7,667 nt of DNA, taken from NCBI GenBank assembly GCA_963169175.1, contig CAUJFK010000415.1, positions 1 to 7,667 on the forward strand. The letters are read 5' to 3'. Shown piece after piece: positions 1-6,236 of this stretch. The notes under the pieces are model-generated. The model was not told the DNA's origin. It saw only the letters and a program-made list of their open reading frames with translations, and searched no databases. The translations under genes and the position numbers were made by a program. The DNA comes from Acidobacteriota bacterium (GTDB lineage Bacteria > Acidobacteriota > Blastocatellia > Pyrinomonadales > Pyrinomonadaceae). Within the stretch, counting starts at the first letter, position 1. Each line of letters opens with the position of its first letter.

Positions 1-698
1 TGGAGAACCCACAGGCTGCGCGCGCCCTTGAGCGGTTGAACATCGACTATTGGTGCCGAGGCCATCTATCCCTGACGGATGCCTGCCAAGCGGCCGGTGT
101 CGATGTGCAGGCTGCGACCCGCGAGCTTGAACGATCGTCAATTGCGGACGCCGAGGGCGATCTTCCCCAACAAAAGTCGGCATCCGATCTGATAGATCAC
201 ATCGTCAAGAAACATCATGTGTTTGCGCGAAACGAAACATTTCGGCTCGCGGTCCTGATGGAAGCTGTCTGCAGCGAGGATGGCCAGCAAAATCCGGAGC
301 TTCGAGATCTGCAGCTCAGATTTCTGACTCTCTGCAACGATCTTTTTTCTCATTTAAAGAAGGAGGAAACAGACCTTTTCCCGTTTATCAGATCGATGGA
401 CGAAGCTCTGGGACAGGGCCGGCCTTTGAAAGCCCCGGCTTTCATTTCGGTCAGAAACCCCGAGCGGATGCTCGCGTGGGAGCACGACGAAACCAACAAT
501 ATTCTCAATAAAATGCGGAGCATTACGGCCGAATACACCCTGCCGGACGGCGCCGGACAAGGTATTAGTGAGCTTTATTCGGGCCTCGAAGCTTTAGAGA
601 AAGACCTGCGGCAGCATATTCACCTTGAGAACAATGTGCTGTTTCCACTCGCCGCGGAGATCGAAGAGCAGGCTCGTGCCGCCGGGCTGCTTTCTTAG
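1..698 (+). CDS. Iron-sulfur cluster repair di-iron protein (RIC/ScdA/YtfE/DnrN family), 5' partial
   Basis: This is probably a cytoplasmic protein that restores Fe-S or other iron centres after nitric oxide or oxidative damage. The frame is open to the left edge: in-frame codons from base 3 read ENPQAARALERLNIDYWC, which is the ScdA_N (DUF542) domain. The TTG at 36 is therefore internal, and the true start probably lies a short way outside the window. About 231 residues are visible, ending at TAG 696-698. A hemerythrin-like four-helix domain follows. Its di-iron ligands fit the YtfE pattern: His71 or His72 (KKHH), HxxxE at His117/Glu121, His161 (EHDE) and HxxxE at His205/Glu209 (counted from base 3). 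Family members usually have a Cys-Cys pair in the N-terminal domain; here it is Trp-Cys (W17-C18). The gene converges on the nos operon, which suits a response to NO. The family is clear; the repair role is inferred from it. Confidence 0.9.
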   Translation, partial: ENPQAARALERLNIDYWCRGHLSLTDACQAAGVDVQAATRELERSSIADAEGDLPQQKSASDLIDHIVKKHHVFARNETFRLAVLMEAVCSEDGQQNPELRDLQLRFLTLCNDLFSHLKKEETDLFPFIRSMDEALGQGRPLKAPAFISVRNPERMLAWEHDETNNILNKMRSITAEYTLPDGAGQGISELYSGLEALEKDLRQHIHLENNVLFPLAAEIEEQARAAGLLS

Positions 699-755
699 CG
701 GCCTGTGCTAGTAATTTGCGAGCAGGTTCTTGCCGATCTCTTCTTCTTTCGTGAA

Positions 756-840
756 CTTTGTGTCCGCTCTTTGCGGCCTTTGTGTTGAGGGTTTTTCTTA
801 ACGCAAAGATCACCAAGTTGAAGACACAAAGGGCACAAAA
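756..840. repeat. CTTTGYG repeat cluster, three forward and three inverted copies
   Basis: Three 9-base units read forward: CTTTGTGTC at 756-764, CTTTGCGGC at 769-777 and CTTTGTGTT at 778-786. Three related units then read in the opposite sense: AACGCAAAG at 800-808, GACACAAAG at 823-831 and GGCACAAAA at 832-840. The outer pair 756-764 and 823-831 is perfectly complementary, so the region forms an imperfect palindrome of about 76 bases. Similar short CTTTGCG/CTTTGTG arrays are, to my knowledge, scattered between genes in various bacterial genomes. Their function is unknown to me; here they sit exactly between two convergent genes. Confidence 0.65.
778..808 (+). terminator. Candidate hairpin between convergent genes
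   Basis: Bases 778-789 pair with 797-808 to give a 12-bp stem around a 7-base loop (790-796). As plus-strand RNA the stem closes completely, using two G-U wobbles (783/803 and 787/799). As minus-strand RNA these become A-C mismatches, so it would serve the RIC transcript better. No U tract follows the stem (the next bases are ATCACC), so it is not a textbook intrinsic terminator. Its position just past the RIC stop is the main reason to suspect termination or 3'-end protection. Confidence 0.35.
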
Positions 841-877
841 GTACTTGCGCTTCAACTGTTACGATCCACAAGTTTTC

Positions 878-2068
878 TTATTGCATCAAATTCCGCACTA
901 CGATCCTGAAACCAAGGTCGTGATGTAAGACTTCGGGTTGAAACGTATCGCGGTAGGGAATGTACAAAAGTGCTGTGCTGGCGCTGTACCATGAACCGCC
1001 GCGCACCACACGCACGCCCTCCGTGTCTTCGCGGTTGCGTCCGTCGTCAGCCTGATAGGGCTTTTCTCGGTTAAACGGTTTATAGAGCCCTTGGGTCCAC
1101 TCAACAACATTTCCGCCCAAATGGTACACGCCGTATCGGTTCGGACGAAACGCTGTGTTGCTTGCCCCGACAACCGTAATCTCAGCGAGCGGATTTTTCT
1201 TCCAGTTATAGAAAGGCGTTTCCGCGTCGCTCAATTTTTCGGCCAGTGCGTAATCGAAGTTATCCGGGCCGCGGGCAGCTTTTTCCCATTCGGCTTCCGT
1301 GGGTAAGGAATAGAGCCAGCGGCCATTGCCGAGCCTTCTTGTCAGCCACCGACAGTATGCCGCGGCCTCAAACCAGGTGACCTGGGTGACCGGGAGTTCG
1401 TCTTGCCCAAATCTTTTGAACTCAACGTCCGGTGTGGATAATTTTGCCGAGGCATTACACTCGGAGCGGGACCTCCAAACCTTGCCTGCATCGGTCCAAT
1501 TCTGATCGTCACCGTAGCCGTCCGATGCTGACAGGAAATTCCGAAATTCGGCGTTCGTAACTTCGTACTGCGCGATAAAGAAGCCCTGCGTCCAGACAAG
1601 ATGCGGTTCGCGCGGGTTCAATCGGTCACCGAATAGGAAATGGCCGCTTGGAATGAAAACGAATTTTGCCCCGGAAGTGGGCGGCGAGGCGTCTGGGATC
1701 GGGCGTATTGTGACGGCAAAGGTGTCGTCGGTTTCTGTCCCGGCCCGATATCCCTGGATCGCTATCGGATAAAAAGCGCTTGCATCGGCGTGGCGCGCTT
1801 CGAGAAAGTAATTGCCTTTTGCCAGCCATATCGGCTGGCCGCCATATTCACTGACAGGTACGGCGGCGTCCATATGAGCGCCCGCACGAAACAGTTTCAT
1901 CTCGGCCCCGGCCAGGTCGGTCACGATCAATTGCGTCTCGTCACGATCGTAGTGCTCCTGTTCCGCGAGTTCGGCGTCAAAATATTGATAAGCAAGAATG
2001 CTCGCGGTGGTAATAGCGGCCGCAAGCGCCAGCAGGGAAGCTAAAACTATGATCTTTCTCCGTGACAC
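878..2068 (-). CDS. Membrane-anchored SUMF1/formylglycine-generating-enzyme-fold protein, lacks catalytic cysteines
   Basis: The role is unknown. I chose the GTG at 2068-2066 because it follows the nosY stop by 44 nt, has GGAGAG upstream, and starts just before a transmembrane helix. The upstream ATG at 2209 would overlap nosY by 97 nt through out-of-frame nosY code. The 396-residue product has a basic start and a helix at about residues 5-26, then a small beta-type region (about 46-108, possibly PEGA-like). A SUMF1/FGE/PvdO domain runs from about 134 to 390: FIPSGHFLFGD, VTNAEFRNFL, PVTQVTWFEAAAYCRWL, LPTEAEWEKAAR (255-266), GGNVVEW (318-324), RGGSWYS (356-362) and DLGFRIV. In true FGE two copper-binding catalytic cysteines follow the RGGS motif; here there is no Cys after about residue 239. 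It is therefore unlikely to make formylglycine. Topology suggests the domain is periplasmic, beside NosD and NosZ, and a role in N2O-reductase maturation is only an inference. It is the last gene of the apparent operon. Confidence 0.85.
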   Translation of the reverse strand: MSRRKIIVLASLLALAAAITTASILAYQYFDAELAEQEHYDRDETQLIVTDLAGAEMKLFRAGAHMDAAVPVSEYGGQPIWLAKGNYFLEARHADASAFYPIAIQGYRAGTETDDTFAVTIRPIPDASPPTSGAKFVFIPSGHFLFGDRLNPREPHLVWTQGFFIAQYEVTNAEFRNFLSASDGYGDDQNWTDAGKVWRSRSECNASAKLSTPDVEFKRFGQDELPVTQVTWFEAAAYCRWLTRRLGNGRWLYSLPTEAEWEKAARGPDNFDYALAEKLSDAETPFYNWKKNPLAEITVVGASNTAFRPNRYGVYHLGGNVVEWTQGLYKPFNREKPYQADDGRNREDTEGVRVVRGGSWYSASTALLYIPYRDTFQPEVLHHDLGFRIVVRNLMQ

Positions 2069-2080
2069 AGCTGATATACG

Positions 2081-2086
2081 CTCTCC
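2081..2086 (-). promoter_or_regulatory. Ribosome binding site GGAGAG supporting the GTG start
   Basis: On the minus strand GGAGAG lies 12 nt before the GTG at 2068-2066. The spacing is rather long, but it is the only good Shine-Dalgarno match between the nosY stop and the first transmembrane helix of the SUMF1-like protein. It therefore favours GTG over the ATG inside nosY. Confidence 0.45.
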
Positions 2087-2112
2087 ACGAGAAAGACAGG
2101 ACCACCAAAATG

Positions 2113-2943
2113 CTAGATGTCCTGCTTCCTTAACAGCCTGAATGAGATCAGCGTGGGTGTAGCGGCCCAAAATATAAGACTGAAGATCAATGCCGCGATG
2201 GCCCGCCATTCACCGCCCAGAAACTTTAGAAGTGCTGCTCCCGCGGCGCCGAATACCTCTTCGCCCTTCAATGAAAGAAGCCCAGCGACGCGGACGATGT
2301 CCACCGGATTTCCAAAAAGTGAGGCGAATATAAAGTAATTTGCGGTTCGTTCTTTGAACAGAAGCGATCCGCCGAGAACAAGAAGATCGTAGAAAATGAC
2401 AAAAAAGAACCAGATAAGAAGTGCCGCACCGTAGGCACTTGTCCGCCGCCCACAGCTGATGGCGACCAGCATTGATAACGACAAAAAGATGAGGGACAAA
2501 AAAAGTGAAAGCCCGACAAATATTGGATAGCCGACAAAATCGTTGGCGTCGGTCTGCGTTGCGATAACAAGGCCGCCGAGCCCAAAGCCGACAAAGGTTG
2601 CGGTCACGAGAGCGGCAAAAAGTCCGAGGAGTTTGCCAAGGAGCACTTCGCTTCGCAGCACCGGTTGGGCAAAGAGCATGTCATCGCCGCCCTCGCTGCT
2701 CATAAAGCTCTGCGTTCCCATCATAAGCGCGACAAGCGGGATGAGGTAGAGGACCAGGCTAAGCAGGGAAGCGGTCGTACGATTGAAACCTTGAAACCCT
2801 ATCTCGGCCGCTGTCACACTCCCAAAATATGAGATCGCCAACACCAGCGAACCAAAAACGAACGCGAAGATGCCCGTCCATTTATTGCGAATTGCAACGG
2901 TGAGTTCCTGGCGGGCGATCGTAAGTATCGAGCTGATCTCCAT
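2113..2943 (-). CDS. nosY: NosY, ABC-2 type permease for nitrous oxide reductase maturation
   Basis: This is the membrane subunit of the NosFY transporter, which works with NosD to assemble the CuZ centre of NosZ, probably by moving a sulfur species and passing copper on the periplasmic side. I place the start at ATG 2943-2941 because GGAA lies 5 nt upstream and the product begins MEISSILTIARQEL, the usual cytoplasmic start of the family. A TTG at 2997 overlapping the nosL stop is possible but adds an uncharacteristic leader. The 276-residue product shows six hydrophobic helices at about 23-40, 57-76, 104-128, 140-163, 170-192 and 247-268. It carries the ABC-2 features RSEVLLGK (97-104) and NPVDIVRV (212-219), the latter typical of NosY. 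Length is normal. nosL precedes it by 50 nt and the SUMF1-like gene follows 44 nt after its TAG. It lies after nosL, not directly after nosF as is common. Confidence 0.9.
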   Translation of the reverse strand: MEISSILTIARQELTVAIRNKWTGIFAFVFGSLVLAISYFGSVTAAEIGFQGFNRTTASLLSLVLYLIPLVALMMGTQSFMSSEGGDDMLFAQPVLRSEVLLGKLLGLFAALVTATFVGFGLGGLVIATQTDANDFVGYPIFVGLSLFLSLIFLSLSMLVAISCGRRTSAYGAALLIWFFFVIFYDLLVLGGSLLFKERTANYFIFASLFGNPVDIVRVAGLLSLKGEEVFGAAGAALLKFLGGEWRAIAALIFSLIFWAATPTLISFRLLRKQDI

Positions 2944-2993
2944 AATAATTCCGTTTGGGCTATGGCCGCCGGTTAAAGACGACATCTGTAATT

Positions 2994-3401
2994 TCAATGC
3001 TTCAAGTCAGCAAATTTTAGGGCCTCATTTCCCGCCTTCGCTCTGTCGCCGAACGCGAGGATACCGCCGCCCATGGGTGTTTTGACCGAATCTGATCTTG
3101 AGAAAAATGCGTTTTCGGCGCGAAGCCACTGCCGCGTTTCGTAATCTGTAACAAATATCGCGGCTGCCTTTAGCTTGTCGCCCTGGGCCTTTTGATAGCG
3201 GAGCAGACAGGCGATGTCATCGAATTTTAACACTGCTTCGTCCTCCGTAATGATCTCGGCCGCAAACTGCTTCTCGCTGATCGCCATTTTGCACGACGAG
3301 CACATATCACCGTCCTCGATCGGTACAGGCTTGAGCTCACCCGCGGAGCAGGCGACCAGCAGAACAAGTGCCAGCCACAACAGTTTAGTTGGCCTTAGCA
3401 T
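2994..3401 (-). CDS. nosL: NosL, copper chaperone lipoprotein
   Basis: NosL binds Cu(I) and delivers it for CuZ assembly, anchored to the membrane on the periplasmic side. The start at ATG 3401-3399 gives a clean lipoprotein signal: basic MLRPTK, a hydrophobic core and a lipobox LVAC with Cys18. An open frame extends upstream into nosF, but that part is out-of-frame nosF code. The mature part has the NosL copper motif MCSSCKM (Cys34, Cys37, Met39) and the conserved TPMGGGILAF segment with Met110. The length of 135 residues is short, made up of one NosL domain. The start overlaps the end of nosF by 17 nt, indicating translational coupling, and the TGA at 2996-2994 is 50 nt before nosY. The family call is firm; which of the Cys and Met residues bind copper is taken from the family. 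Confidence 0.9.
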   Translation of the reverse strand: MLRPTKLLWLALVLLVACSAGELKPVPIEDGDMCSSCKMAISEKQFAAEIITEDEAVLKFDDIACLLRYQKAQGDKLKAAAIFVTDYETRQWLRAENAFFSRSDSVKTPMGGGILAFGDRAKAGNEALKFADLKH

Positions 3402-4104
3402 AATCCAGATAGACTTCTTCGATCGTCTCATTTCGATCCTTTGTTCGTTGTCGAATTGCCTCAACTGATTCGAGCGCGACGAGCTTTCCATCGACCAGTA
3501 TCGCAACGCGGTCTGCCAGTGCCTCGACATCGGCAAGCATATGCGAGGTAAAGACGATGGTCTTGCCCTTCGCTTTTAGTCCCTTAAGAAATTGACGGAA
3601 CGCGATCGCACCCGCCGGGTCAAGGCTGACCGTCGGCTCGTCAAGGAGCAGTATCGGAGCGTCCGGGAGGGAAGCCACCGCAAGGCCTAGTTTCTGCTTC
3701 ATCCCGCCGGATAATTCGGCGACGCGCTTTTCACAAAAGCCGTTGAAATCAAACTCGGAGCCGTGCAGGACCTTATCGATCCTCGTGCTCGGCAGTTTTC
3801 GCAGGCGGCAGTAGAATTCAAGCACCTCGCGGGCGGTCAGGCAATCATGAAAACCGACACGCTGCGGCAGATAGCTAAACAGCCGGCGCGATTCGCGCGG
3901 CTTCTCTTGAGTGTCAAAACCGCTGATCCGGATCTCGCCGCTTGTCGGTGTGGTCAAGCCGGCAAGGCATTTCAGGATGGTCGATTTGCCGCTGCCGTTC
4001 GGCCCCAAAAGCGCGAAGGATTCGCCTTCGCGAATATCGAATGAGACACCGTTGACAGCAACGAAGTCTCCGAATCGTTTTATTAAATTTCGAACCTCTA
4101 TCAT
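3385..4104 (-). CDS. nosF: NosF, ABC transporter ATPase for nitrous oxide reductase maturation
   Basis: This is the cytoplasmic ATPase that powers NosY during CuZ assembly. The 239-residue protein has every nucleotide-binding motif: Walker A GPNGSGKST (34-42), Q-loop Gln81 (YLPQR), signature LSGGMKQ (131-137), Walker B ILLLDEP (151-157), D-loop SLD (160-162) and H-loop His188 (FTSHM). The ATG at 4104-4102 overlaps the nosD TGA in an ATGA arrangement, and GAGGA (bases 4113-4117) lies 8 nt upstream, so the start is well supported. The C-terminus is short, with no extra domain. The motifs alone would fit any ABC-2 exporter ATPase; the NosF name rests on placement between nosD and nosL/nosY. Confidence 0.93.
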   Translation of the reverse strand: MIEVRNLIKRFGDFVAVNGVSFDIREGESFALLGPNGSGKSTILKCLAGLTTPTSGEIRISGFDTQEKPRESRRLFSYLPQRVGFHDCLTAREVLEFYCRLRKLPSTRIDKVLHGSEFDFNGFCEKRVAELSGGMKQKLGLAVASLPDAPILLLDEPTVSLDPAGAIAFRQFLKGLKAKGKTIVFTSHMLADVEALADRVAILVDGKLVALESVEAIRQRTKDRNETIEEVYLDYAKAN

Positions 4105-5462
4105 CGTTTCAATCCTCGTTTGAAACTAAGTGCCGCAAATCCCAGCATCGCGGCCGAAACCGCGATCAGCATCCATTTGGCCCCCCCGCTGCCCATTGGC
4201 GGTACGAAGCCGGTTCCGATCTTCACAGGGCTCATCAGCGGCAAACGGTCAAACTCGTTTGAGCCCTTCAATATCGGAAATGATCTTTCAGCAACAACGA
4301 TCGACTGGGCGGCCGGGCTGTTCAGATAGATCCGCAGACGCGGAAAATTTCCTTCGAGATATTCGAAGATGTTATGGATCCGATGCGGCACATCGCCAAG
4401 GCCATCGGCGTCAAGGTCGTAGCCTTCATAGTCGCCCCAATAGTTGCCGCCGCTCGCATCCTGCCAAGTTGTCGAACTTCCTTTACCGATGAGCTGAAGC
4501 GGGCTGATATTGTTGATGAAATTGTTTTGCGTAAACGTGTTCTGATCGGAGCTTGCGAATATTTGCATCGCCACGTCGTTCTCAGCGATCGTATTCCGGC
4601 GAAAGACCGAGTCCTTTGCCGCTTCCATAAAGATACCAACGGCGTTGTCAAGGATCAGATTCTCTTCCGTTATGCAATTTCGGCAATCCTGAAACAGAAT
4701 GCCGAATGAGCTAAATCCGCGATTGTGTACGAATGCGTTTCGCCGCAGGGCTATCCGCTGCGAGTACATTATCGCCGCACCCGCAATGTTGTCGAAAAAC
4801 ACGTTATCCTCGAACGAATTGTCGTCCGAGTTCATAAAATGCAGGCCGTATCGAAGGTTGTAGATCCGGTTGCCGCGGAATACATTGCCCGAGCTGCTTT
4901 GGATGTACATACCGTCACGGGCCGCCTCGACGATGTTATCTTCAAGCAGATTTCGCGGTGAATTCCACAGATGAAGGCCGCCGCCGCGCTCACCGCTTTC
5001 CAGTTCGGTACGGCCGTTGATCCGGTTTCGCCGGATCTTGTTGTCCGCGGATTGATACAGATAAATCCCGAACAGGATGTCGCTAAGCCGGTTGTCCTCA
5101 ATCGTATTGCCGCTCGACATTAGAAGGATGCCGGCGTCTTCCTCAACCAGGTTGCCGCCGCTGGTTTCGATCCCAAGCCCGCGTATCGTGCAATTCGCGG
5201 CCCGTATCTCGATAACACTGCCCTTTCCCGTACCCTGGATCGTCGGCATTCCAACGCCTTCGATCGTCAGGGTTTTTTCAATGATCAGGTTTTCGAGATA
5301 GATGCCGGTTTGAACCCTTATCGTGTCACCCGCCGCCGCAAATCGAACCGCTTCGCCAACCGTCTTGAATTGCTCCTCCGGCCCAACCGTCAGCACTTCG
5401 GCGCGTGCCGATAGAGCAGCGAGAAGGACGAGAAACAGCAAGTTGAGGCAGCGGAACTTCAT
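4101..5462 (-). CDS. nosD: NosD, periplasmic beta-helix CuZ maturation factor
   Basis: NosD is a periplasmic right-handed beta-helix (CASH/NosD repeat) protein that docks with NosFY and NosL to load copper into NosZ. I start at ATG 5462-5460, which yields a good Sec signal peptide (residues 1-21, ending SARA before EVLTV); a TTG two codons earlier is a less likely alternative. The ribosome site is weak, with GGGA directly next to the ATG, so coupling to nosB (8-nt gap) may matter. Repeats of the type NxxEDNxxxDxxxGIYL run from about 90 to 325. They are followed by the family hallmark GGNYWGDYEGYDLDADGLGD (about 338-357), a typical NosD segment. Residues about 430-446 near the C-terminus are hydrophobic with a basic tail (KRGLKR), suggesting a C-terminal membrane anchor. 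The 453-residue length is normal. Confidence in identity is high. Confidence 0.93.
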   Translation of the reverse strand: MKFRCLNLLFLVLLAALSARAEVLTVGPEEQFKTVGEAVRFAAAGDTIRVQTGIYLENLIIEKTLTIEGVGMPTIQGTGKGSVIEIRAANCTIRGLGIETSGGNLVEEDAGILLMSSGNTIEDNRLSDILFGIYLYQSADNKIRRNRINGRTELESGERGGGLHLWNSPRNLLEDNIVEAARDGMYIQSSSGNVFRGNRIYNLRYGLHFMNSDDNSFEDNVFFDNIAGAAIMYSQRIALRRNAFVHNRGFSSFGILFQDCRNCITEENLILDNAVGIFMEAAKDSVFRRNTIAENDVAMQIFASSDQNTFTQNNFINNISPLQLIGKGSSTTWQDASGGNYWGDYEGYDLDADGLGDVPHRIHNIFEYLEGNFPRLRIYLNSPAAQSIVVAERSFPILKGSNEFDRLPLMSPVKIGTGFVPPMGSGGAKWMLIAVSAAMLGFAALSFKRGLKR

Positions 5463-5470
5463 TCCCAACG

Positions 5471-6160
5471 TTACGCATCTATCTTACGGTTCACCCGCCA
5501 GGCCCACAAGATGGCCGCAAGAAGCAGGAAGCCGTAGATAAAGAAAATGTACGAACTCACTTCGGGGTAGCTGTAAACCGTAAAATTTCCGACCTCTTGT
5601 TCACCAAACAGCGGCGGCGTGAAGGGCGGGACCTTTATCGCCGCGGTAGGATCAAGATGATGGCCGTAGGTGTAAAGCCTGTAGTAGAAACTCCAAAAGG
5701 AATAAAGGCTGAAATAGACGAAGATGACGAAGACGTCAACCAATTTCGACATCTTTCCAAGCACGGCTGCCCGAAGTGCGAGAAGCATCAGGCCGCCGAT
5801 CGCGAACGGAAGCCACAGGAATTCAGCAAAATCGCTTTCGAGCAGGGGCCGCATCCCTATGTAGTGGTTCAAGGAATTTATCTCGAGCAGGTCGTCGCGA
5901 TTTGGAGTTTTGCCGCCTTCGAGATGATAGGCATAAATATCAAGTGTCAACCCGTCCGTATATTGATTGGAATAGAATGTCATGTTCCAGAGCGGGAAAA
6001 AGAACACGATCACCAGCGACACCGCGGCAATTACCGCAAATAGGCGGCTGCCGGGCGGCAAAGGCTGCTCAAGAAAGAGAAATTTATTGTTTAAGAATCG
6101 AGTCAGCCAACCATCAGAAGTGCTTTCGGTCTCAGCAATGTACTCGGATCGATCTGTCAT
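5471..6160 (-). CDS. nosB: NosB-type membrane protein of clade II nos clusters
   Basis: This multi-pass membrane protein sits directly between nosZ and nosD, the place where clade II clusters carry nosB. Its biochemical role is not established. The 229-residue product shows four likely helices at about 39-58, 112-133, 140-163 and 203-222. A loop between helices 1 and 2 contains NHYIGM (98-103), and another, between helices 3 and 4, contains His-His (167-168) and a proline-rich KVPPFTPPLFG stretch. I associate the NHYIGM pattern with this family from memory. His and Met residues in the loops could bind copper, but that is speculation. The ATG at 6160-6158 is preceded by GGGGG (6165-6169) at a short spacing of 4 nt. 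The TAA at 5473-5471 is 8 nt before nosD. Assignment rests on position, topology and the motif, so it is less certain than the other nos genes. Confidence 0.75.
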   Translation of the reverse strand: MTDRSEYIAETESTSDGWLTRFLNNKFLFLEQPLPPGSRLFAVIAAVSLVIVFFFPLWNMTFYSNQYTDGLTLDIYAYHLEGGKTPNRDDLLEINSLNHYIGMRPLLESDFAEFLWLPFAIGGLMLLALRAAVLGKMSKLVDVFVIFVYFSLYSFWSFYYRLYTYGHHLDPTAAIKVPPFTPPLFGEQEVGNFTVYSYPEVSSYIFFIYGFLLLAAILWAWRVNRKIDA

Positions 6161-6186
6161 GTCACCCCCAAATTACGTCAGAGTTG

Positions 6187-6226
6187 CCGCAAAGCGACGT
6201 GAAGCGTGTTCACGTCGCTTTTGCGG
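6187..6226 (-). promoter_or_regulatory. Strong stem-loop in the nosZ-nosB gap
   Basis: Bases 6194-6203 (GCGACGTGAA) pair perfectly with 6209-6218, and a further seven pairs (6187-6193 with 6220-6226) continue the stem after a single bulged base at 6219. The loop is 5 bases (6204-6208). On the transcript the hairpin begins 10 nt after the nosZ stop codon and is not followed by a U tract. A processing, stability or partial-termination element is therefore more plausible than a full terminator. Such an element would leave more nosZ message than nosB-nosY message, which suits a structural enzyme ahead of its assembly factors. That functional reading is inference. Confidence 0.7.
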
Positions 6227-6236
6227 GTTGCTCTGG

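Larger units (their letters stand above)
699..877. other. Convergent intergenic region, no gene
   Basis: This 179-base stretch separates the stop of the plus-strand RIC gene from the stop of the minus-strand SUMF1-like gene. I see no credible coding sequence in it; the open frame across 565-855 on the minus strand is antisense to the RIC gene and runs through repeats. The stretch holds a cluster of CTTTGYG-type repeats and one hairpin, listed separately. Because both flanking genes end here, some transcription termination function is expected. Confidence 0.7.

Noticed and set aside
565..855. 96-residue minus-strand frame in the convergent gap
   Set aside because: It is partly antisense to the RIC gene and partly made of CTTTGYG repeats, with a biased composition and no visible ribosome site or domain.
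2069..2209. ATG at 2209 as the start of the SUMF1-like protein
   Set aside because: It overlaps nosY by 97 nt, the added residues are out-of-frame nosY code, and they would put a soluble stretch before the membrane helix.
3402..3536. Longer nosL start at 3536
   Set aside because: The extension lies inside nosF in another frame and would bury the clear lipoprotein signal that begins at 3401.
4101..5462. Regular repeats in nosD as a possible DNA repeat array or CRISPR
   Set aside because: The periodicity is at the protein level, in beta-helix coils, and the DNA lacks identical repeats with spacers.
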